Assembly (NCBI RefSeq): GCF_008580665.1
Contig: NZ_BKDJ01000006.1
Span: forward strand, 49,212-113,211
From: Zafaria cholistanensis
Lineage (GTDB): Bacteria > Actinomycetota > Actinomycetes > Actinomycetales > Micrococcaceae
Direction of reading: 5' to 3'
Length of the DNA stretch: 64,000 nt
Shown: positions 1-7,430 of the stretch, in pieces
How positions within the stretch are numbered: position 1 is the first letter of the stretch
Layout: every line of letters begins with the position of its first letter
The notes under the pieces: model-generated
What the model saw: only the letters and a program-made list of their open reading frames with translations
The model's database searches: none
What the model was told of the DNA's origin: nothing
Position numbers and translations under genes: made by a program

Positions 1-384
1 CGGTGCCGAGGGCGGTGCCGTCCAGTTCGATGCGGACGGTGGCGTCCGGGGTGAAGTGGGCACCGGTCACGGTCACCTCGTCACCGGCGGTGACCTCGCC
101 CGAAGACACCGTCACTGCGGGGGCCGCTTTCACAGTGAGGGGCGTGTTGACGGTCCGGTTGGAAGTGGTGTCGACGGCGGCGATGGTGCGGGCGCCGGCG
201 GTGGTGCTGACCGGGATGGTCGCGGTGTAGGTGAACGCGCCGAGGTCATCGACGGTGGCGGTGCCGAGGGCGGTGCCGTCCAGTTCGATGCGGACGGTGG
301 CGTCCGGGGTGAAGTGGGCACCGGTCACGGTCACCTCGTCACCGGCGGTGACCTCGCCCGAAGACACCGTCACTGCGGGGGCCG
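1..384 (-). repeat. 258-bp coding tandem repeat (86-residue unit), about 1.5 copies visible
   Basis: Bases 1-126 and 259-384 are identical, a period of 258 bp, and the array runs off the left edge. The unit keeps the reading frame of the secreted protein and encodes one Ig-like domain. No drift between copies is seen, which points to recent duplication or active homogenisation. Confidence 0.9.
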
Positions 385-1180
385 CAGGCGGGTTAAGCAC
401 CTCATCGACGGTGCGTCCGTCGGTGGGACCTGCGACCGAGAACGCTTCGCCTTGGAAACCGGGCACCGAGTTGCTCATGCGGAACAATTTCGTGGTCTCG
501 CCGGTCGTGATGTCGTAGCGAGTCAGCGTGCCGTCCCAGCTCTGCAGGAGCACAGTGCCGTCGGTGTCGAAGTCGGCGGCGAGGATACTGACGTTGAGGT
601 CTTCGACGTGCGTGAACTCGTTCGTCTCGGGCGAGTAGGTGTAGGCCTTGTTGCTGTAGCCGAAGGCCCAGAGGACGCCGTCCGGAGCGGTGGCGAGGGC
701 GGCGATGCGCTCGGGCCCTGCCGCCAGGCGCGTGACCTGCCCCGTGTTTGAGTCGAGCTTTCCGAAGCCGCGGGAGCCGTCGAGGTTGTCGGCCGCGATC
801 CACAACTCACCGTTGTTGCCGATGTCAAAGGCCGTGGCGTCGGTAAAGTTCGAGTCCGCGACCTTGGTAAAGTCGCCCGTGCCGAGGTCGACCTCCCACA
901 ACTGGCCCTCTCCGTTATACGTCGGGAAAAGGGCCCGCCCGTTCGTGGCATCGACGTCGAATCCCGCGATGCCGAAGGCCTGCGGAGCCGAGCCGACCGC
1001 GGTGAGTGTGCCGTCCTTCGCGACCTTATACAGGGTTGGAGAGTTCGTCCAGGTCAGTGCGTACCACCCTCCGACCAGGTCGTCGCCGTCTGCGGCGTGT
1101 GCCGCTGAGGGTGCGGCGAGCCCGAGAAAACCGGCCAGCAGCACGGCGCTCACGGCCGAAAGGAAGGTGGATCTGCGCAT
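1..1180 (-). CDS. Secreted repeat protein with Ig-like repeats (partial, C-terminus off the left edge)
   Basis: Frame stays open from an ATG at 1180 to the window edge (393 codons seen). A GATAGGAG stretch lies upstream as ribosome site. Residues 1-29 form a Sec signal peptide (MRRSTFLSAV start, cleavage after AHA). Residues about 30-260 contain repeated short strands with readings like LWEVDLGTGDF, ELWIAADN and GVLWAFG, typical of beta-propeller quinoprotein-like folds. From about residue 266 an 86-residue Ig/IPT-like unit starts (AVTVSSGEVTAGDEVTVTGA) and is followed by a second, nucleotide-identical copy cut by the window edge. The likely role is a cell-surface or secreted adhesin; a C-terminal anchor would lie outside the window. 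Ligand and exact family are unknown. It is divergent from the LuxR-type regulator at 1534. Confidence 0.8.
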   Translation of the reverse strand, partial: MRRSTFLSAVSAVLLAGFLGLAAPSAAHAADGDDLVGGWYALTWTNSPTLYKVAKDGTLTAVGSAPQAFGIAGFDVDATNGRALFPTYNGEGQLWEVDLGTGDFTKVADSNFTDATAFDIGNNGELWIAADNLDGSRGFGKLDSNTGQVTRLAAGPERIAALATAPDGVLWAFGYSNKAYTYSPETNEFTHVEDLNVSILAADFDTDGTVLLQSWDGTLTRYDITTGETTKLFRMSNSVPGFQGEAFSVAGPTDGRTVDEVLNPPAAPAVTVSSGEVTAGDEVTVTGAHFTPDATVRIELDGTALGTATVDDLGAFTYTATIPVSTTAGARTIAAVDTTSNRTVNTPLTVKAAPAVTVSSGEVTAGDEVTVTGAHFTPDATVRIELDGTALGT

Positions 1181-1533
1181 GTATGTAGAGCTCCTATCGG
1201 AGGACGAGTCGGGTGAACGCCTGCCGGTCTAGTGGCAATGCGTGTCCCCAAAGTTTGCTGAGCTGGCAAAAATGCACCGTCCAACCCCGCCGTCCGCCGT
1301 GCGGTTCAAAGACCGCGCGGTTCAGGGACACTGCCCGGGCGGCTGCCCGGGCCAACGGCCGGGCGCGCATCTGCCTGCGTCAAACTACAGCAGTGTCATT
1401 CCTTTCTCCCAACAGCGGCAGGGAACATTACAACTCTGTGACAGGGCCGCGGAATCCGTCACGCAGACAGACCGGGAAGAGTGACGGCTGCGGCGTCCGC
1501 GCATCCTAGGATCGACAATGAGGGGGATCGACA
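1181..1533. other. Divergent intergenic region, 353 bp
   Basis: Lies between the divergent starts of the repeat protein (1180) and the LuxR-type regulator (1534), so it should hold both promoters. I see a GC-rich partly palindromic stretch near 1335-1370 and a pair of GTGAC/GTCAC-type half-sites around 1437-1462, but no promoter I would defend. Confidence 0.5.
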
Positions 1534-1540
1534 ATGAGGG
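1509..1540 (+). repeat. 16-bp tandem duplication carrying the start codon
   Basis: The sequence GGATCGACAATGAGGG occurs twice back to back (1509-1524 and 1525-1540). Each copy carries an ATG (1518 and 1534), and the two ATGs are in different frames because the period is 16. Confidence 0.95.
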
Positions 1541-4290
1541 ATCAGGCAGCGGCGGACCAGGCAATGGCGGACCGGGCAATGACGGACTGGACAACGGCAC
1601 TGCCGGTGCTGGCTACAAAGCTCTTCGTCCCGTCCCCGCGCGCCGGAGCGGTCCCCCGCCCCCGCCTCGTCAACCAACTGGCCTCCGGCAGGCAAGCAGG
1701 ACGCCGGCTCACCCTTGTCTCCGCACCCGCCGGGTTTGGCAAGACCGCGCTCCTGAGCGAGTGGATTGCCCAGACGCGCCGGAGGCATCCGGAGGTCCGC
1801 GTCGCCTGGCTGTCTTTGGATGAGAGCGACAACGATCCCGTCCGGTTCCTCACCTACCTGGCTGCGGCCCTCCATCGGGCAGACGCTGCGATCGGCCGCG
1901 AGGACCCCGAGGTGCGGCTGCCCGTCGAAGCGACCCTCACCTCGCTCATCAATGACATGGCCCGCAGCGCCCAGCCGCTCATCCTTTTTCTGGATGACTT
2001 TCAGCGCATCGAGGACCTAACCGTTGTCGAAGCGGTCGTTTCCCTGCTCGACCACCTTCCCTCCACGGCGCATGTGGCCATAGCAAGCCGCTCCGATCCG
2101 CTCCTGCCGCTGGCGCGGCTGCGGGCCGGCGCGGACTTGACCGAGCTGCGCGCCGCCGATCTGCGTTTCACTCCCGATGAGGCCTCCGCCTTCCTCAACG
2201 AAGTGATGGGGCTTTCCCTTTCGCGCCAGGATGAAGCGGTGCTCGGGACGCGCACGGAGGGCTGGATTGCCGGGCTTCAGCTCGCCGGCCTGTCCCTGCG
2301 CGAAAGTCCGGACGTTTCCGCGTTCATCGAAGCCTTCGCCGGAAGCAACCGCTTCGTGATCGACTACCTCGTCGAAGAGGTCCTCAACCGGGCAGCACCG
2401 GACATCCGTGATTTCCTCTACCGCACCGCGATTCTGGACCGGCTCAGTGGCCCGCTCTGCGACGCCGTGGCCGGACGTACGGACAGCACCCGCATGTTGG
2501 AGTCGATTGAGCGGGCCAATCTGTTCATCGTGCCACTGGATGACAGCCGGCAGTGGTACCGGTACCACCACCTCTTCGCCGACGTGCTGCGCTCCCGGGT
2601 ACTCGCGCGCGGCCCGGCCCACGTTGCGGCCCTTCACCGCCTGGCCAGTGAATGGTACGAGCACAACGGCTCACCCGATGAAGCAATCAGGCATGCGTTC
2701 GAGGCCGCCGACTTCCCGCGGGCCGCGCGAATGATCGAGGCCATCATCCCCGGCGTCCGCAAGAGCAGGCAGGATGCGACCCTCCTTGGCTGGCTTGCGG
2801 CGCTGCCCGATGACACCAGGAAACGCCGGCCCGTGCTGCAGGTGTTCTCCGCATGGGCCTCGCTCGTTGCGGGCGACCTCTCCACAGCCAGCCTCCAACT
2901 GGACGAGGCGGAGCATCTGCTGGCGGCAGGAACCGCTGGTGGCCCGCCCGCCCACGATTCCGGGCCCAGCCAGGAACTCCATACGCTGCCCGTGACGATC
3001 GAGCTCTACCGTGCCTCGCTTGCTTTAGCCTCGGGGAACCGGCCCGGAACCGCGCACCATGCACAGCGCGCGCTCCGCCTCGCGGAGCCCGATGACCACT
3101 TGGGCCGGGGCGCGGCGGCCGGTTTGCTGGGCCTGGCGGCATGGGCCACGGGCGAGCTCGACGCCGGGGTGGCCGCTTTCAGGGACTCCGCGAAGAGCCT
3201 CCGCAGTGCCGGCAACCTGACCGACGCGCTGAGCACCACCATGGTCATCGCCGACATGCTGCTGCCGCTGGGCCGGCTGCGCGAGGCCCAAAGGATGTAC
3301 GAGACCGCCCTGCGGCAGTCCCTGGAGTACGGCAACAGCGGCCAGCCGCGGGCGGACCTTCACGCGGGCCTGGCCGCCGTGTTGCGGGAGAGCAACGAGA
3401 TTGCGCTCGCCAGGAACCACTTGTCGGCGAGCGCCGAACTGGGCGAAAGCGCCCTCTCCCACGAGCACCGGTACCGGTGGTTCGTGGCGATGGCGGGGGT
3501 GCACGAGGCCGAGGGCGAAACCGACCTTGCCCTCAAGTTCCTGACCGATGCGGAGCAGCACTACCGCCGCGGTTTTTTCCCCGATGTCTGCCCCATCGGG
3601 GGCCTCAAGGCGCGGATTTACATCAGGCAGGGGCGCCTTCCCGAAGCACGCGCCTGGGTGGACGGGCAGGGACTCACACCCACGGATACGCCCGATTATC
3701 TCCACGAGTTCGGCCACATTACCCTCGCCCGGCTGATGATCGCGGAGCACAACGCAGGCCTCCCGGGCCAACCGCTCGACGACGCGCGGGGACTGCTCGG
3801 CCGGCTGCTCGCTGCCGCGGAAGCCGGTCGCCGGCTGGGAAGCGTCAGTGAAATCCTGATGCTGCAGGCCCTCGCGGACCACGCGCAGGGCAAGACCGCC
3901 CACGCGCTCGTGCCCCTGGAACGCGCCCTCTCTTGGGCCGAATCCGAGGGCTGCTTCCGGCTGTTCATCGACGAGGGCGCTCCGATGCTGGCACTTCTGC
4001 GCACCGCCGCCGGCGCCGGCATCAGCCCGGACTTCGTGCGCCGGCTCAGCCAGGCACTCCGCAACACCAGCGGGCCCCTGGCCCCCAGCCAGCTCCGCGA
4101 GATGCTGAGCGAGCGTGAACTGCACGTGCTCCGGCTCCTGGCCACCGAGCTGTCAGGCCCGGAGATTGCCCGCGAACTCCGCATCTCGCTCAACACCCTG
4201 CGGACCCATACGAAACACATCTTCCGCAAACTTGAAGTGAGCAGCCGCGCTTCCGCCCTCCACCGCGCCGAAACGCTGGGCCTGATCTAG
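1534..4290 (+). CDS. MalT/LAL-type LuxR family transcriptional activator
   Basis: A 918-residue STAND-type regulator. Residues about 62-72 are a Walker A loop (APAGFGKTALL) and about 150-157 a Walker B (LILFLDDF). The middle, about 380-830, is helical TPR-like sequence as in MalT. Residues about 857-917 form a LuxR HTH (LSERELHVLRLLATELSGPE), with NTLRTHTKHIFRKL as recognition region. Such proteins are ATP-dependent activators that respond to a ligand or partner bound by the helical domain. The N-terminus has a low-complexity stretch (repeated ADQAMADRAM) next to the duplicated start, so the true start may be later, near TKLFVPSPR (residue 28). The membrane protein and small peptide downstream are likely linked genes. 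Ligand and regulon unknown. Confidence 0.9.
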   Translation: MRDQAAADQAMADRAMTDWTTALPVLATKLFVPSPRAGAVPRPRLVNQLASGRQAGRRLTLVSAPAGFGKTALLSEWIAQTRRRHPEVRVAWLSLDESDNDPVRFLTYLAAALHRADAAIGREDPEVRLPVEATLTSLINDMARSAQPLILFLDDFQRIEDLTVVEAVVSLLDHLPSTAHVAIASRSDPLLPLARLRAGADLTELRAADLRFTPDEASAFLNEVMGLSLSRQDEAVLGTRTEGWIAGLQLAGLSLRESPDVSAFIEAFAGSNRFVIDYLVEEVLNRAAPDIRDFLYRTAILDRLSGPLCDAVAGRTDSTRMLESIERANLFIVPLDDSRQWYRYHHLFADVLRSRVLARGPAHVAALHRLASEWYEHNGSPDEAIRHAFEAADFPRAARMIEAIIPGVRKSRQDATLLGWLAALPDDTRKRRPVLQVFSAWASLVAGDLSTASLQLDEAEHLLAAGTAGGPPAHDSGPSQELHTLPVTIELYRASLALASGNRPGTAHHAQRALRLAEPDDHLGRGAAAGLLGLAAWATGELDAGVAAFRDSAKSLRSAGNLTDALSTTMVIADMLLPLGRLREAQRMYETALRQSLEYGNSGQPRADLHAGLAAVLRESNEIALARNHLSASAELGESALSHEHRYRWFVAMAGVHEAEGETDLALKFLTDAEQHYRRGFFPDVCPIGGLKARIYIRQGRLPEARAWVDGQGLTPTDTPDYLHEFGHITLARLMIAEHNAGLPGQPLDDARGLLGRLLAAAEAGRRLGSVSEILMLQALADHAQGKTAHALVPLERALSWAESEGCFRLFIDEGAPMLALLRTAAGAGISPDFVRRLSQALRNTSGPLAPSQLREMLSERELHVLRLLATELSGPEIARELRISLNTLRTHTKHIFRKLEVSSRASALHRAETLGLI

Positions 4291-4414
4291 GCCGTCATCC
4301 ACCACAATCACCCTGTGACCCGCGAAGGTGGTGATGTCCACTCACCACATTCCTGCGTAACTTTCGAATGCGCCCGGGCAACCGCCCGTCCCAGCGACAC
4401 CACAGGAGCACACC

Positions 4415-5104
4415 ATGAGCATCACGACGTCCACCCTTACCCGCGGGGCCGCGGTCGCCGCCGCACTCGCGGGCCTGGCCTACATCGTCATCCAATTCAT
4501 CCATCCCGCCGACGTCGCCGCCTCGCTGGCGACACAACAGTGGAAGACTGTCCACGCTTTGAGTTTTCTCGAGGCGGTGCTCGCCCTCATAGGAATTACC
4601 GGCATCTATCTCAGGCAGGTAGGCCCATTCGGGATTCTGGGCCTCGCCGGGTACCTGATGTTCGGCTTCTTCTTCATCCTGCAGTCCTCCTTCACCTTCG
4701 CCGAGGCGTTTATCGCGCCCCTCTTCGTCGCCGAAGCACCCCAGGTTTCCGTTGATATCGTCGGGCTGTTCGGCCGGAATGCGCCCGTGACCGACCTGGG
4801 CCCGCTCTCCGCACTGCCACAGCTTGGAGGTTTGCTCTACGTGGGCGGCGCGCTGCTCTTCGGCATCGCCGTTATCCGTGCCCGGCTGCTCTCACGCGGA
4901 GCCGGCATCCTGCTGGTTGCCGCTGCCGCCCTCACCCCGGTCGCCGGGGCCCTGCTGCCCCACGCACTCGAACGCATGGCCGCCGTCCCCATGGGCCTTG
5001 CCCTGGTCTGGCTCGGCTATTCCCTCTGGTCCGACCAGCGCCGGAACACCGCGGCACTGCAGGTACACGCGGAGCAGGCCCGGGGCGACCGCGCAGTGGC
5101 ATGA
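4415..5104 (+). CDS. Multi-pass membrane protein, unknown function
   Basis: 229 residues with about six hydrophobic segments: about 9-30, 47-65, 70-92, 133-153, 160-182 and 187-205. A clear ribosome site (CAGGAG) sits seven bases before the ATG. The composition resembles DUF4386-type integral membrane proteins, but I cannot confirm the family. No catalytic motif is visible. It follows the LuxR-type regulator by 124 bp and its stop overlaps the next small gene (ATGA), so these probably form a regulator-effector cassette. Confidence 0.8.
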   Translation: MSITTSTLTRGAAVAAALAGLAYIVIQFIHPADVAASLATQQWKTVHALSFLEAVLALIGITGIYLRQVGPFGILGLAGYLMFGFFFILQSSFTFAEAFIAPLFVAEAPQVSVDIVGLFGRNAPVTDLGPLSALPQLGGLLYVGGALLFGIAVIRARLLSRGAGILLVAAAALTPVAGALLPHALERMAAVPMGLALVWLGYSLWSDQRRNTAALQVHAEQARGDRAVA

Positions 5105-5244
5105 GCCGCTACGAAATCCGCCTCCCAGGACGGCTTGATCCAGGGTGTAGCGACTGGTTCGACGGTTTCACGCTCACGAATGATGCGGACGGATCCACCA
5201 CCCTCAGCGGCCCCTCATGCTCTCTGGCTGCCCGGTGCCCTTGA
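5101..5244 (+). CDS. Small protein, possibly truncated
   Basis: 47 codons starting with the ATG that overlaps the stop of the membrane gene (ATGA), which argues for coupled translation. It begins MSRYEIRLPGRLDPGCSDWF and contains FTLTNDADGSTTLSGP. From memory this resembles a family of about 70-residue actinobacterial proteins found beside LuxR regulators, in which the GP is followed by a conserved (V/A)DQAALHG helix. Here the frame instead gives SCSLAARCP and stops, while a neighbouring frame reads GALDRH before its own stop. This suggests a frameshifted or shortened remnant. Function unknown. Confidence 0.5.
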   Translation: MSRYEIRLPGRLDPGCSDWFDGFTLTNDADGSTTLSGPSCSLAARCP

Positions 5245-5277
5245 CCGCCACTGAACCCCGTGGTCCATGCTGGTCCC

Positions 5278-6294
5278 ATGCACCTTTCAACACGAGCCAT
5301 CGCGTCGGTTTCGACGGCGCCTGCCAGCGACCCATCGAGTTTTGCCGACATCGAGATGGAGGTCCCGCCCTTGGGGCCGCGGGACCTGCTCGTGGAAGTG
5401 CGGGCCGTGTCCGTGAACCCGGTCGGCATCAAGGTGCGCGGCAGGGGTGCGGACCAGGCGGAGCCGCAGATTCTCGGTTATGACGCGGCTGGGGTGGTAC
5501 AGGCGGTAGGGGCAGAGGCAAGCCTCTTCGCGGTCGGCGATGAGGTCTACTACGCCGGCGCCATCAACAGGCCCGGTACGAACACGCAACTGCACGTCGT
5601 CGACGAGCGCATTGTGGGACCGAAATCCGCGTCCCTGACCTTCGCCGAGGCTGCTGCGCTTCCCTTGACCGCGATCACCGCCTGGGAAGGTTTGTTCGAC
5701 AAGCTCAAGCTGACCTCCGACAGCGGGGGAACCTTGCTGATGGTGGGTGCCAGCGGAGGAGTCGGGTCCGTGGTCCTGCAGCTGCTGCGGGCCCTCGTTC
5801 CACAGATGCGCGTCATCGCCACTGCGTCGCGGCCCGAAGCCGAGGACTGGGTGCGCTCGCTCGGCGCCCATGAAACCGTCAACCACCGCGGAGACCTGCG
5901 CTCAGAGATCCGCCAGGTTGCACCGGAGGGCATCGACTATATTTTCACGGCGAACTCCGAGGACCAGACGGAGCTCTACATCGATGTGTTGAACCCGTTC
6001 GGGCAAATCGTCGCCATTGACGACCCTGGCTCGGTCGATGTGATTGGGCTGAAACCGAAGGCCCTGTCCTGGCATTGGGAGTTCATGTTCGCCCGGTCCC
6101 TGCATCAGGCCGCTGACCAGATCCGCCAGCATGAACTGCTCGCCGAGGTCGCGCAGTTGGTGGCGTCCGGGGAGGTGCGCAGCACCGTGACAACAACCCT
6201 GCGGCCCATTGCGGCGGAGCAGATCCGGGAAGCCCACCGGTTGGTGGAGTCGGGCCACATGATCGGCAAGGTCGTGATCACCAACGAGGCCTAG
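5278..6294 (+). CDS. Zinc-type alcohol dehydrogenase-like oxidoreductase (MDR superfamily)
   Basis: Medium-chain dehydrogenase/reductase of 338 residues from ATG 5278; a GTG at 5260 would add six residues, and neither has a strong ribosome site. The N-terminal GroES-like domain includes LLVEVRAVSVNPVGIKVR, and the nucleotide-binding motif GASGGVGSVVLQLLRAL lies about residues 159-175. The tail VESGHMIGKVVI is typical of quinone-oxidoreductase or ZADH-like NADPH enzymes. I see no catalytic or structural zinc cysteine cluster, as is usual for this subfamily, so the name is only by family. Substrate unknown. It stands alone on the plus strand, 64 bp before a flavin-dependent oxidoreductase gene with which it could be co-transcribed. 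Confidence 0.85.
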   Translation: MHLSTRAIASVSTAPASDPSSFADIEMEVPPLGPRDLLVEVRAVSVNPVGIKVRGRGADQAEPQILGYDAAGVVQAVGAEASLFAVGDEVYYAGAINRPGTNTQLHVVDERIVGPKSASLTFAEAAALPLTAITAWEGLFDKLKLTSDSGGTLLMVGASGGVGSVVLQLLRALVPQMRVIATASRPEAEDWVRSLGAHETVNHRGDLRSEIRQVAPEGIDYIFTANSEDQTELYIDVLNPFGQIVAIDDPGSVDVIGLKPKALSWHWEFMFARSLHQAADQIRQHELLAEVAQLVASGEVRSTVTTTLRPIAAEQIREAHRLVESGHMIGKVVITNEA

Positions 6295-6358
6295 GGCTTT
6301 ACCCCCACAGGCAGCAGGACCGGGAAGAATTTCCGCCGCCGCGGAGTTGGCTCCTGAT

Positions 6359-7381
6359 GTGAAGAAGATCGGATTCCTGTCCTTCGGCCACTGGACCGAC
6401 CACCCGCAGTCCGCAACGCGCAGTGCGTCGGACGCGCTCCTGCAGGCGATCGACCTGGCGGTCGCGGCCGAGGAGCTCGGCGCGGACGGAGCCTACTTCC
6501 GCGTCCACCACTTCGCGCAGCAATATGCCTCCCCGTTTCCGCTGCTGGCCGCCATCGGGGCACGGACCAGTCGCATCGAGATCGGCACGGGCGTCATCGA
6601 CATGCGCTACGAGAACCCCCTATACATGGCCGAGGACGCCGGCGCGGCCGACCTCATCTCGGGGGGACGCCTGCAGTTGGGCATCAGCCGGGGCTCGCCA
6701 GAGCAGGTCATCGACGGCTGGCGCCACTTCGGCTTTTCCCCGGCCGAGGGCGAGTCCGACGCCGATATGGCCCGCCGGCACACTCTGCGCCTGCTCGAGG
6801 TACTCACGGGTGAGGGCTTCGCGCAGCCGAATCCCCGCCCGATGTTCCCCAACCCTCCGGGCCTGTTGCGCGTGGAGCCGTACTCGGAAGGCCTCCGGGA
6901 GCGCATCTGGTGGGGTTCCGGTTCGAACGCCACGGCGGTATGGGCTGCGCAGCAGGGCATGAACCTGCAGAGCTCCACGCTCAAGGATGACGAGAGCGGC
7001 AAGCCCTTCCATGTCCAGCAGGCCGAGCAGATCCAGCTTTACCGGCAGGCCTGGAAGGAGGCCGGACACGAGCGGGAGCCCCGCGTCTCCGTCAGCCGGA
7101 GCATCTTTGCGCTGACGGAGGAGCGCGACTGGAAGTACTTTGGTCACGACCGCTTCAGCTCCGACCAGGTGGGCCACATCGACGCGAAAACCCGGGCGGT
7201 CTTCGGCCGGTCCTATGCGGGCACCCCCGACGAGCTGGTCGCAAAGCTGGCTGGAGACGAGGCGATCGCGGCAGCCGACACCCTGCTGCTCACGGTCCCC
7301 AATCAGCTCGGCGTGGAGTACAACACCCACGTCATCGATGCCATCCTGACGCACGTGGCGCCGCAGCTCGGTTGGCGCTGA
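6359..7381 (+). CDS. LLM-class flavin-dependent oxidoreductase (luciferase-like)
   Basis: 340 residues from GTG 6359, giving VKKIGFLSFGHW as the usual family N-terminus. An in-frame TTG at 6347 is also possible, but the only GGAG lies at 6343-6346, which suits the GTG. Family signs are the TIM-barrel start, LAVAAEELGADGAYFRVHHF near residues 38-57, ASPFPLLAAIGARTSRIEIG, and the gate region LISGGRLQLGISRGSPEQV. Members use FMNH2 or F420H2 on varied substrates; substrate and cofactor cannot be told here. The gene sits 64 bp behind the MDR gene and ends facing the GGDEF-EAL gene. Confidence 0.88.
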   Translation: MKKIGFLSFGHWTDHPQSATRSASDALLQAIDLAVAAEELGADGAYFRVHHFAQQYASPFPLLAAIGARTSRIEIGTGVIDMRYENPLYMAEDAGAADLISGGRLQLGISRGSPEQVIDGWRHFGFSPAEGESDADMARRHTLRLLEVLTGEGFAQPNPRPMFPNPPGLLRVEPYSEGLRERIWWGSGSNATAVWAAQQGMNLQSSTLKDDESGKPFHVQQAEQIQLYRQAWKEAGHEREPRVSVSRSIFALTEERDWKYFGHDRFSSDQVGHIDAKTRAVFGRSYAGTPDELVAKLAGDEAIAAADTLLLTVPNQLGVEYNTHVIDAILTHVAPQLGWR

Positions 7382-7403
7382 CCCTGGCCGGGCCGGAATG
7401 GAA

Positions 7404-7419
7404 TTTATGGCCCCATAAA
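7404..7419. terminator. Short palindrome between convergent genes
   Basis: TTTATGG and CCATAAA arms with a two-base centre lie between the convergent LLM and GGDEF-EAL genes. The loop is too small for a good hairpin and there is no T-run, so terminator function is weakly supported. Confidence 0.25.
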
Positions 7420-7430
7420 GCAGGGTTGGC

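Noticed and set aside
1-384. Insertion sequence or mobile repeat
   Set aside because: The repeat keeps one reading frame and encodes an Ig-like domain.
1518-1823. 101-codon frame from the first ATG of the duplicated start
   Set aside because: Low-complexity Gly/Asn then Arg/Pro sequence inside the regulator gene; kept only as part of the duplication finding.
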